Program-made: the position numbers and the translations under genes | Part shown: one piece after another, positions 19,078 through 28,236 of the stretch | Layout: each line of letters opens with the position of its first letter | Numbering within the stretch: position 1 is the stretch's first letter | Assembly (NCBI GenBank): GCA_020054495.1 | Contig: JAHWGK010000008.1 | Span: forward strand, 1-64,000 | Direction of reading: 5' to 3' | Length of the DNA: 64,000 nt | Source: Thermoplasmata archaeon | GTDB lineage: Archaea; Thermoplasmatota; E2; DHVEG-1 | Notes under the pieces: generated by a model | Database searches by the model: none | What the model was told of the DNA's origin: nothing | The model's input: only the letters and a program-made list of their open reading frames with translations

Positions 19078-20243
19078 TTCTGGTTTCTTCTATCTTTCTT
19101 CCGGTATTTAAAGATTAGAACAACGACAACAAGAGAGATAAGAAATACTAATATCTCAAAACCTGGTGCCATAACATAACGTGGACCCGGAAGTTTTATT
19201 TCTGGCGAAGGCTCTGTTCCAACGTTTGGATCATCAACTACACTAAAATAATATGGGACGGTGTCAATTATTGTATTGTTAAACTCCACAAATTTACCAT
19301 CAACTATGTGATTTTCGAAATAATAGATTATTTCAGCTGATATGTTGACTGTAGCGTTCTCGTTTTCTAACCAACCATTTTTCTTTGGAGTAGATAGATA
19401 ATAATCGTCTTGTTCAGATTTTGTTGCATTAATTTCCATACCATCATTAACAGAATAGTAAACTCTGCTAACATCGGTGTTTATACCAAATTTAAGTGTA
19501 GTAGCATGTCCTATTCTGGGACCTGGCGAAACATCTGCATCTAGAGGTTCAGGACAAGTTATTGTGCTATTACTATATGCAAAAGAACCTTCTCTTACTG
19601 TAGCATGACCACTAGAGTCCTCAATTGTTATTTTAAAATTGTATGTGTCTGTATTCTCTGTTAAATTGTCTGGGCTCTGATAAGTATAGCTGAAAATATT
19701 ATTATTAAAATCAAAATTGGGAGATTCTGTTGTTCCATCTGGATAAGTCAAATCAAATTTGATATTTTGTTTTTCAATCCCTACGTTATCTGTTATCTTT
19801 CCCACAATTAATACTGTACCGCCTAACTCCTGCATACCTGGCAAAACCGCAACTTCTACACGTGGTGCTTCATCATCATAAAACGGCGGGTTGACAAGCA
19901 CTATAACCACTATTAGCCAAGAGAAGAAATAAACAGCATAAGAGCCGAACCAATTTTTCCGTCCAAAATCAGTTAGATCAAGATTTAATCGTATGAAAAT
20001 AGATTTCAAAAATGCTGCGTTAACAACTACAACAAGTAAAACCAGCTCCCATCGAAGATAATGTTTACCCATAAGAGCCCAAAAACCAAAACATACAAGG
20101 CCCATAAAACAGCCGAATAAGAATGAAATAAACGTGGATTTGATGTTTCGTCTTTCTCTTTTAAAAAATGATTCTTCATCAAATTTTGGTAACTTAAAGG
20201 GTTTATCTTCCTCCTCGTCTTTTTCTTTCCTTCGTTTTGCCAT
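19074..20243 (-). CDS. Membrane protein with extracellular Ig-like region, unknown function
   Basis: Multiple TM segments at both ends and a beta-rich middle. Confidence 0.6.
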   Translation of the reverse strand: MAKRRKEKDEEEDKPFKLPKFDEESFFKRERRNIKSTFISFLFGCFMGLVCFGFWALMGKHYLRWELVLLVVVVNAAFLKSIFIRLNLDLTDFGRKNWFGSYAVYFFSWLIVVIVLVNPPFYDDEAPRVEVAVLPGMQELGGTVLIVGKITDNVGIEKQNIKFDLTYPDGTTESPNFDFNNNIFSYTYQSPDNLTENTDTYNFKITIEDSSGHATVREGSFAYSNSTITCPEPLDADVSPGPRIGHATTLKFGINTDVSRVYYSVNDGMEINATKSEQDDYYLSTPKKNGWLENENATVNISAEIIYYFENHIVDGKFVEFNNTIIDTVPYYFSVVDDPNVGTEPSPEIKLPGPRYVMAPGFEILVFLISLVVVVLIFKYRKKDRRNQK

Positions 20244-20284
20244 TAGTGGGGGGATAGAATTCTTATTTAAAGGCTTTTCTCATA

Positions 20285-20650
20285 TTATTTTTTTGCCTTT
20301 TTTGATTTCTTAGTTTCGGTTTTTGCCTTTTTCTTCTCGAGTTTTAATCGCTCTTTTTCAACCTCGGTTTTCAGTTTTTCCGTCTCCAGCTCAACTGAAG
20401 GATGAACCTTTACAACTTCTTCTGTTGTAGATAAGCCTGCGCGATATTTATATGTAAAGAACAAAGAAATTATTATGTATATGACTAAAATAACAACCAA
20501 AATAATAATAATTGGAGTCGGAAATTCTAATTGTTCAAAAAAAATGAGTCTAATTGCAAGAAATACTGAAAGAAGAACAGTACCCGCCCAAGCATGATGA
20601 CGAAATGCTTGATATTTCCTCTTACTCTCTGGTAAACTCTTATTATTCAT
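20285..20650 (-). CDS. Small membrane protein with Lys/Glu-rich C-terminus
   Basis: Two TM segments then KLEKKKAKTETKKSKKAKK tail. Confidence 0.6.
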   Translation of the reverse strand: MNNKSLPESKRKYQAFRHHAWAGTVLLSVFLAIRLIFFEQLEFPTPIIIILVVILVIYIIISLFFTYKYRAGLSTTEEVVKVHPSVELETEKLKTEVEKERLKLEKKKAKTETKKSKKAKK

Positions 20651-22143
20651 AGGAATTCAGTGCCTTCAGGCAATTCCTTCAAATATTTTCTAAAACCAGT
20701 TGGCCATTTATCAGGATCAAGACCTTTTTGAGCTAAAAATGCTGTTGTCCAACGTTCAAGACCAATACCGGAGCATCCGCTCCAAAGCTCACTTTTTTGA
20801 GCTTTTATATTAAATGCTTTTATGTACTTATCCCCAAGGATACTTAGGTTTTGGAATTCAAGCCACTCTGATTTTTTACGATCACCTCGATATGGCATAT
20901 AGGCTTCAAAATCAATGGTTCCGGTATCCTGATTACCAGCGTCGCCAATTTTTCCTGCTTGAGCCAGATACCATGGAGTAACCCATGCCATACGCCATTC
21001 AAGCTTAAAAATTTCGTTAAAAACATGCTTATACCTCTCAAGTAGTTTTTCACGAAGATTGAGAAGCTGCTCTTTGGTTCCAATGTAAACTGGTTCAATA
21101 CGATGAAACTCATCAACACGCTCTATACCATGTCTTCCACCTGATTCATATCTACCTGAAACAGCAGTTTTATCATATATTAACACAGGAAGCGATTTTT
21201 CAGAAATAGTTTTTCCCGTGAAAGACCAATAAATCACAGGGCATTGAGCATAACAAATACCTGCAGTAGGAATTGAAACATTCTTCTGCAATTCATCAAA
21301 AGGAACTTCTTTTGTGATCTTTGTAAGATCAACAAATCTTTCCCATTTTTCAGTATCTCTAGTTGCAGGTTCAGTGATATAGTAAAACTCACCAGGCATT
21401 CCCTCGAGATGACCAGTCTTTAGCCATATATCAAATGGAACCATACTAGACTCAATAATTTCTTGAAAACCGAGCGGCTTTAATACTTCATCAATTGCAA
21501 TTTTTTCCATTGTTTTTAAAATAGCAGCGGCTTGAGGACGATAAAACCATTTACCCTTTGTAGGGCCTTGTTTCAACCAACTAAGTTTTACCATTTCCTC
21601 AGTTGGATCCTTTAACCATACCTGTTTTTTCTCACCAGATTCCCAGATTAATTTCCAGAATTCTCCTTTGCCTTCATAATATTGATTTTCAACTTTTTCT
21701 TTTACAAGGGTGATCATTCTGTCTATGTAATTCCTTTGTAAAAATTCTTCATCAACATCCTTTAACATAATAGTTGCTTGTTTTTCTTCAAGTTTTACAT
21801 CTGCAAAAGGTATTGTAATTTTTTTCAATGGTTTTTTAACAAGTTCAAATCCTATTTTGTATTTCTCAATATTTATTTCTCTTACGCCAAGATGATGCTT
21901 TTTACCAAACTCTTTACTTATAGCATTTTTCATTTGAAGAAGTACATTATGCGGACGGAAACTTCCTTCAGAAACAATGTCAAAAGAAAGCGAGTTTTTT
22001 TGAATTTTCAAACTTTTAATTTTGGCACTTTTGTCTTGTCTAATTAGACTTTTACTATAGCTTGAAATAAAAGCCTCAATTTCCCTTTTAATTGAAGAAA
22101 CATCACCGCTGAACGTAAAATCTACCTTTAAATCAAATTTCAT
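20647..22143 (-). CDS. serS: Seryl-tRNA synthetase, methanogen-type (SerRS2)
   Basis: HHLGVREINIEKYKIGFEL N-terminal domain of SerS2; AGICYAQCPVIYWSF; WSGCSGIGLERWTTAFLAQKG motif 3. Confidence 0.88.
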   Translation of the reverse strand: MKFDLKVDFTFSGDVSSIKREIEAFISSYSKSLIRQDKSAKIKSLKIQKNSLSFDIVSEGSFRPHNVLLQMKNAISKEFGKKHHLGVREINIEKYKIGFELVKKPLKKITIPFADVKLEEKQATIMLKDVDEEFLQRNYIDRMITLVKEKVENQYYEGKGEFWKLIWESGEKKQVWLKDPTEEMVKLSWLKQGPTKGKWFYRPQAAAILKTMEKIAIDEVLKPLGFQEIIESSMVPFDIWLKTGHLEGMPGEFYYITEPATRDTEKWERFVDLTKITKEVPFDELQKNVSIPTAGICYAQCPVIYWSFTGKTISEKSLPVLIYDKTAVSGRYESGGRHGIERVDEFHRIEPVYIGTKEQLLNLREKLLERYKHVFNEIFKLEWRMAWVTPWYLAQAGKIGDAGNQDTGTIDFEAYMPYRGDRKKSEWLEFQNLSILGDKYIKAFNIKAQKSELWSGCSGIGLERWTTAFLAQKGLDPDKWPTGFRKYLKELPEGTEFL

Positions 22144-22170
22144 ATTAAAACCAACATTACATATAGATTA

Positions 22171-22395
22171 TTAATCTTTATCGACCACTTTTATTGCAAC
22201 AGAAACACATGCAAGATAATCGTCAAGAGTATGAAGAAGCGAAGATATAGAATTAGTTTTTATCTGTGCTTCTAATCTTTTACCATTAACTTTTGATTTA
22301 ACAAAATGAAAGTTGTCAACTGCTATAGATTTCAGAACAGTTTTTGCTTTTTCAACATCATCAAGTTCTATAACAACATCACAGGCTACATTCAT
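22171..22395 (-). CDS. KEOPS complex Pcc1-like subunit
   Basis: Small alpha/beta protein adjacent to the DHH gene; pattern typical of archaeal Pcc1. Confidence 0.65.
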   Translation of the reverse strand: MNVACDVVIELDDVEKAKTVLKSIAVDNFHFVKSKVNGKRLEAQIKTNSISSLLHTLDDYLACVSVAIKVVDKD

Positions 22396-22399
22396 ACTA

Positions 22400-23740
22400 T
22401 CACTTCAGTTGATTAATAATAATTGCATCAACCATATCTAAAAATTCTTCTTCTTTTTCATAACTAATTGTTGCACCGGCAGCAATACTATGTCCGCCGC
22501 CAAGGCCATCTAATTTTTCTGCAGCCTCTTTCATTGCAAGTCCCAAATCTAGACCCTTACTTACAAGATATTGATTTCCACGACTAGAAACATGGAGCTC
22601 ATTATTTTTCCTTACAAGAGATAAGAGTGGTTTTTCGCTATCTATAATAAAGTTAGTTGCAATTCCACCTATAACGCCACCAAGTGAAGAATTTTTACTA
22701 TAGAAAAAACGCATGCTTTTCTTTTCTTTAAAACCATCTTTTTCAAGCTTTAAAAGTTCATCAAGAATTTTTTGTTTATACTCTTTTTCAAGTTTTAATG
22801 CGTCATTAAAAGCTTTTTCGTCACCCATACAGAAAGCAAGACCTAGTCCACGATTACCACCTTTGCCACAAGAATCTAGAAGATCAGCCAACCGCTCAAG
22901 CTCACAATTAAAAATGTTAGATTTATAGCGAGGTCTAATAACTGTATCAAGAATGTTTTTCTCACAACCTTTTTCAATTAATTTCAACATAAGGTAAGAT
23001 TGTAACTGCTTTTTTGCTTCTAAACTAAGACTACTAAATTTTGTATCTTTTTTAAGTTTTAATTTATTTAATAATTTAAAAGTTCCTTTTTCATTTCCAG
23101 ATATACCAGAATAATATGGATCAACAGAGTAATATAATCCATCAAAAAGAGAATTTCCATAGAGTTTAATATCCACACATTCCTCAATAAATCCTTTTTT
23201 TAATGCTTCACCAACAATATCTTTGTTATAACCACGGAAACCACCAATGTATTGTTTATCACCAGTGGCACCTGCAAGAGATAAACCAACAAGATCCATA
23301 TTATTTGAGCTCAGTGCTTTTGAAAGCGAAAAAGCAAGTGTAGCACCACAAGCTTCATAATTACCATTAATTCCACAAAGGTTTGCATTAATCTGAAAGA
23401 CATTCTCGGCTGTTTTTTCTTTAAGATATTGATGATGGTCGATAATGATTGTCTTACAACCCATTTTTTCTATAGTTTCAATTTGACCACTTCCCATATC
23501 TGAAAAGATAATAAGTTCATTGTCTTCCTTTGACACTCGTTCTAATCCTTTGTCAAAAGGGTTTCTCATCAAAGTTGAATGAAAATCATAACCTGCACGG
23601 TGAAGAGCTTCACAAATGATTGCAGCAGAAGTAATGCCATCTGCATCATAATGAGAGATAACTCGTATCCTTGTTGACTTTTCAAATGAAAGAATTATTT
23701 CTGCTGCTTTTTTACAAAGCTCCAAAATATTCTTGGACAT
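22400..23740 (-). CDS. DHH-family phosphoesterase (archaeal RecJ-like)
   Basis: ISHYDADGITSAAIICEAL, IIIDHHQY, C-terminal DHHA1 GLGGGHSIAAGATI. Confidence 0.92.
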   Translation of the reverse strand: MSKNILELCKKAAEIILSFEKSTRIRVISHYDADGITSAAIICEALHRAGYDFHSTLMRNPFDKGLERVSKEDNELIIFSDMGSGQIETIEKMGCKTIIIDHHQYLKEKTAENVFQINANLCGINGNYEACGATLAFSLSKALSSNNMDLVGLSLAGATGDKQYIGGFRGYNKDIVGEALKKGFIEECVDIKLYGNSLFDGLYYSVDPYYSGISGNEKGTFKLLNKLKLKKDTKFSSLSLEAKKQLQSYLMLKLIEKGCEKNILDTVIRPRYKSNIFNCELERLADLLDSCGKGGNRGLGLAFCMGDEKAFNDALKLEKEYKQKILDELLKLEKDGFKEKKSMRFFYSKNSSLGGVIGGIATNFIIDSEKPLLSLVRKNNELHVSSRGNQYLVSKGLDLGLAMKEAAEKLDGLGGGHSIAAGATISYEKEEEFLDMVDAIIINQLK

Positions 23741-23816
23741 AAGGAATATAAGAAATAGACACTATCTAAAAAAATTAACCCATTAAAAAAAGAAAAAAAA
23801 GAGAAGCGTTTGGTTA

Positions 23817-24968
23817 TTATCCAAAGATTATTTTCAATATTGGATACTCCGCTATATATTCCTCTAACCAAGGATACTTCATTTTTATTAACCTTACCAA
23901 AGGTCTTGTGTTTTCTGTTTCAACGATTGTTTCTGCCTCCTTTGAGTCATATATAGTATTTGCTGATTTTGTTTCTAAACCTAATGGGCCTAATGTTCTG
24001 AACTCTTTTATTTCTCCCTTATGTTCACAAACACCGTTATTAGCAACAGCTCTTACCCAATATGTTGTTTCAGGTGTAAGTCCATCTTCATCTATGAAAA
24101 ACGCCCCTGTACTATCCAGCAAAATTGAATCGGTTGTTTCATCTAATTGATTTGGATTTTCATCTCCATATTCAAACCAAACATCACAGGTTGAAGTTCC
24201 TCCTAATTTGAATAATTGCCCTCGGAATTTCGCAGATGTTGTTGTAACTTCATGTGGTAAATATGTTTCAACAGTTGGCATGCCTGGAGTTACCTGAAGT
24301 CTCCAAACGCTCGCCCATGTATCTGCATCATTTGTTGCATACGCCTTAAAATGATAAGTTTGACAACTTGTAAGACCAGTAATATCTGCATGAAATGTTC
24401 CTGTGGAGGTCATTATTTCAACAGGCGTTTCCATGTTTAAATTATCAGGATCTGCACCATATTTAAATGATACATTACAAGATTGTGCACCACCCATATG
24501 AGTTAATTCACCTTCAAGTCTAGCTGAAGTAACTCCAATTGAAGAAGCATTATATACAACAACTCTTGGACCTCCAGGTATAAATGTGAAATCTAATCCT
24601 GGTTGCACCGGACTTCCTGCTGATTTATACTCCCCCATTGCCCGATAATGATATTCAGTTAAACGATCAAGACCATAAATATCAACGGAAAAGAAATTCC
24701 AGTTATCATAATTATCTGCTTCAATTGTATATTCATACATCTCCCAGTCATCATGATATTCTGTATCGTATACAAAGAATCCATCCCAATTATGGAAATT
24801 TTCACCTAATCTTAAAAATCCCCAAAGCTTAACACCTGTTCCTTCAGAATTTATATGGTCCCAATGTTTTGTCTGTATTGAATTTGGTGCAACACAGCCT
24901 GATAGTGCCGAAACAATCATTAAAAGTGGCACTAAAATTAAAATCACTTTAACTTTCTTTTTATCCAT
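23817..24968 (-). CDS. Secreted lipoprotein with Ig/FnIII-like repeats
   Basis: MDKKKVKVILILVPLLMIVSALSGCVAPN lipobox; repeats VTTTSAKFRGQL..GGTSTCDVWFEYG; short C-terminal tail KYPWLEEYIAEYPILKIIFG. Confidence 0.75.
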   Translation of the reverse strand: MDKKKVKVILILVPLLMIVSALSGCVAPNSIQTKHWDHINSEGTGVKLWGFLRLGENFHNWDGFFVYDTEYHDDWEMYEYTIEADNYDNWNFFSVDIYGLDRLTEYHYRAMGEYKSAGSPVQPGLDFTFIPGGPRVVVYNASSIGVTSARLEGELTHMGGAQSCNVSFKYGADPDNLNMETPVEIMTSTGTFHADITGLTSCQTYHFKAYATNDADTWASVWRLQVTPGMPTVETYLPHEVTTTSAKFRGQLFKLGGTSTCDVWFEYGDENPNQLDETTDSILLDSTGAFFIDEDGLTPETTYWVRAVANNGVCEHKGEIKEFRTLGPLGLETKSANTIYDSKEAETIVETENTRPLVRLIKMKYPWLEEYIAEYPILKIIFG

Positions 24969-24982
24969 ATTTTCACCTCCAA

Positions 24983-24996
24983 CATCTTTAAAGATG
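24983..24996. promoter_or_regulatory. 14-bp perfect palindrome CATCTTTAAAGATG just upstream of the RBS of the 23817-24968 gene
   Basis: Self-complementary sequence read directly. Confidence 0.45.
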
Positions 24997-25275
24997 GGAT
25001 TTAATATTAATTTTTGTATTTATAATAGTTGTGATATTATCATAGGCAAATGTCGAATAAATTCACAAAATTACCTCATTAATAACAATTTTTTTTATCC
25101 TAAATATGAACGTTATTATTACAAAAGGAAAAAAAGACCAATTCTTAATTTATTAAAAGTATATCCAATTGTTTATAAATCTTAGCTTTATTTTTTACAG
25201 TTTGGGTTAGTCAGTTGTATAGAAAAAATTTTTATCTGGTAGGATATTATTATTTTTAAAAGTTTAAAGTTTTTA

Positions 25276-26922
25276 GTGGGGAAAATGAAGAAATACTTTA
25301 AGAATAAACTTTCACAAAAAATATTACTAACTATATTTATGGTATGTATCCTTCTCATATCAATAACAAGCAATGTATCAGGCTTATTTTTTACCAATTT
25401 GGACGGTATAGAATTAAATAGTTATGATTATATCAAAAACCCAATAGGAGGTCCTAAAGGGGTAAAACCCGGTCGAGTAGTCTGGGTTTGGAATCCAGAT
25501 GCTACAAAAAAGAATTTGACTGGCTATTGGTGGGAACCTGAAAATAACAATCAAACAATAATTGATCAGATGTTTTCACAAGCTCTAAGAAATCTAACTG
25601 ATACAAATAATTGTAATGAGGTTTGGGAACAGATATTTAGATATTTTAATAGAGTCCATGATAATGGAGATCGCGGTTATCAACAAGGTGAAAGTATATC
25701 TATTAAATTAAACCTGGCAAATAACCAGAATGAACCTTATGATAATTTGGATAACGATTTTGATGCAAACCCATATGTTGTAATAGCTCTTTTAAAACAG
25801 TTAATAAATAACGCAGGAATTCCTGAAGACTTTATCACAATTTTTGATGCCTCTACAGTCATGCAAGACTGGTTTTACAATCTAGTTGCTTCAGAGTTTC
25901 CAGAGATTCACTATATAGATGTATTTGGTGAAGCAGAGGGTCGTGAGAAAGTAGTAAGCAGTGAAACTCTTGTTTACTTTGCTTGGGGTCAATGTAAATA
26001 TAGAACACTCCCAAAATGTGTTGCTAACGCAGATTATATTATAAACATGCCACTTCTTAAAAGACATCCCATTATGAATGGAATTACTCTTGCAGGAAAA
26101 AACTTTTTTGGATGTTTTATGGAGGAAGTAACTCCTCTTCATCAGTATATGCAATGGGGATCCATTATGGGAAACCCTGCTCCACAAACTGATCTGTTAG
26201 GACATAAGGATCTAGGGAAGAAAACTTTATTGCTGGTGGGAGATGGAACATTTGCAACTCGGCAAAATATTAAAACAATCGAAAAATTTTATATGTATCC
26301 TTTTGACGATGATTGGACAAATAGTCTTTTTTTCTCACGGGACTCAGTGGCTTTAGATTCTGTTATGTATGATTTTTTAAAAGTTGAAGGGACTCATCCT
26401 AGTAGAGGATCACATAATTATCTTCATCAAGCAACTCGTCCACCTAAAAATCGTTATGATCCTGAAAATGATGGTGTGTTTCTTACTGAAAGTTTAGGTG
26501 TGCATGAACATTGTGATCCAGAGGTTGATGTTTTTTCTTTCGATAGATATTCTGGCCCTGATAAAAATGGAATTGACTACATTGCTCTTGGTGAAGAATA
26601 TGCATTGTTTTCTGTTGATATCTTAAAACCTATGCGTAAGTCTTTATGCATATTTGAAAACTTGCAAATACCGCTGCGAAAATTAAATACAACATTAATT
26701 ATAGGAAAAATCAATGTAAAAGCACAAGTAAATGGTATATTGGGAAACCCTGATCGGGTAGAATTTTATGTTGATGATGTCTTAGAAAACACTGATTTTG
26801 ATTATCCATATGAATGGCTATGGGATAACCCATCATTTATAAAATTATCTGAAATAACGGTGAAAGCCTACAGCAATAGCAGTATCGTCATTGATAAAAT
26901 CATGGTCTGGAAGTTCTTTTAA
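25276..26922 (+). CDS. Secreted DUF362-domain protein
   Basis: Signal peptide; NADYIINMPLLKRHPIMNGITLAGKNFFGC is DUF362-like; C-terminal Ig-like segment. Confidence 0.7.
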   Translation: MGKMKKYFKNKLSQKILLTIFMVCILLISITSNVSGLFFTNLDGIELNSYDYIKNPIGGPKGVKPGRVVWVWNPDATKKNLTGYWWEPENNNQTIIDQMFSQALRNLTDTNNCNEVWEQIFRYFNRVHDNGDRGYQQGESISIKLNLANNQNEPYDNLDNDFDANPYVVIALLKQLINNAGIPEDFITIFDASTVMQDWFYNLVASEFPEIHYIDVFGEAEGREKVVSSETLVYFAWGQCKYRTLPKCVANADYIINMPLLKRHPIMNGITLAGKNFFGCFMEEVTPLHQYMQWGSIMGNPAPQTDLLGHKDLGKKTLLLVGDGTFATRQNIKTIEKFYMYPFDDDWTNSLFFSRDSVALDSVMYDFLKVEGTHPSRGSHNYLHQATRPPKNRYDPENDGVFLTESLGVHEHCDPEVDVFSFDRYSGPDKNGIDYIALGEEYALFSVDILKPMRKSLCIFENLQIPLRKLNTTLIIGKINVKAQVNGILGNPDRVEFYVDDVLENTDFDYPYEWLWDNPSFIKLSEITVKAYSNSSIVIDKIMVWKFF

Positions 26923-26934
26923 GAATAATAGTTT

Positions 26935-27408
26935 TTATTCAAACATCAATTTTGCTTGGTCAAGACTGTATTTCCAACCAGCTGGAAGTCTATTTTGGCT
27001 ATGATAGTATTTTGTAAGACGTCTTATCTTAGCCTCAGTAAGATGCAAATTCCTTTTGTTTTCCAAATCCTTTTTATTAATATCCAGATGTTTTTTCAAC
27101 TGAAGAGCAGTTTGTATGAGATTCCTTAAATCCTCTGGGATCTCTGGTTTAATGTTATTTCCTTCAAGTATTTTCGATATTTTTTTCCCAGTTGCAAGTT
27201 TTACATCAGGAACAGCATATTGATCTCTTAAAATTAGTCCTATTTCACTAGTAGATTTGCCAGTTTTAGCAAGTTCTAAAACTCTGGATTCAACCTCCCT
27301 AGGATTTAATGAACTCCATTCAGGATGTTTTTTTCTATCAACAGGATAAGTTGAACCGGATTGCCCCTTTCGTCTTGCATGCATTCTTGCCATTGTATTA
27401 TACTCCAA
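26935..27408 (-). CDS. rpsO: 30S ribosomal protein S15
   Basis: MARMHARRKGQSGSTYPVDRKKHPEW; probable start is the second ATG of the ORF. Confidence 0.95.
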   Translation of the reverse strand: MEYNTMARMHARRKGQSGSTYPVDRKKHPEWSSLNPREVESRVLELAKTGKSTSEIGLILRDQYAVPDVKLATGKKISKILEGNNIKPEIPEDLRNLIQTALQLKKHLDINKKDLENKRNLHLTEAKIRRLTKYYHSQNRLPAGWKYSLDQAKLMFE

Positions 27409-27442
27409 GATTTAAAGTAACTCCAGAATAAGATTATAATAT

Positions 27443-28132
27443 TTATCCTTTACCCTTAGAAATTTTACTTTTTTTCCATGCATCTCTTATCACAGGGTTT
27501 CTTTTCATATATTCATCCACTAAATCTTTTGGAACTTTATTAAACTGACAGGAGAAATTAATACATTTTGGACAGAATTTTAAAAGAAATAAAGATATAA
27601 AAACTAAGTATGAAATTATTGTAGTTATAAGGATAACTAAAGAACCTAAAATTTTATAAATATTTGAATTTGGATCTATTGATAATATAAACCAAATACA
27701 ATAAAGCTCAGATGCAATAGGAAAGCATCCAAGAAATGCAAAACCTAAAAAAGACCCAAATTTTTCAATAGGACTAATAGGTTTAGGATTATATTTCCAA
27801 ATTTTTGGGAAAAAATTATTACCTGGGCAGTTTAAAAATTTTTTATTTTCTGCATAATATGGACAATGACTACAATTTAATTTTATCTCAATTATAAAGA
27901 AAAATAACACAATAAATATGATGTAAATCAACAGAAGCCACCAAAAATTAGTAATTTTTCCAGTAATAATTAAGCCAAATGTTGCAATAATTATAAATGA
28001 AAAAACAGTTTTCATTGAAATTTTTTGTTGATTTTTATCCAACTTACAATCTAGCTTACCTTTGTTTTTACATTTATTACAGTTTGAATTTGGATCAAGA
28101 GTACAAATATTGTATGGATTTCTGTTCATCAT
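27443..28132 (-). CDS. Cys-rich membrane protein, unknown function
   Basis: Cys clusters CTLDPNSNCNKCKNKGKLDC, CSHCPYYAENKKFLNCPG plus TM segments. Confidence 0.55.
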   Translation of the reverse strand: MMNRNPYNICTLDPNSNCNKCKNKGKLDCKLDKNQQKISMKTVFSFIIIATFGLIITGKITNFWWLLLIYIIFIVLFFFIIEIKLNCSHCPYYAENKKFLNCPGNNFFPKIWKYNPKPISPIEKFGSFLGFAFLGCFPIASELYCIWFILSIDPNSNIYKILGSLVILITTIISYLVFISLFLLKFCPKCINFSCQFNKVPKDLVDEYMKRNPVIRDAWKKSKISKGKG

Positions 28133-28236
28133 TTCAAGTTAATAAACCATCTAATTTAATTATTTATGGTTTATAGAAAACATTTAAGAGGAATAATTCT
28201 ATGACGGAAGCTTTACTATCAACGATTGGGGGTAAA

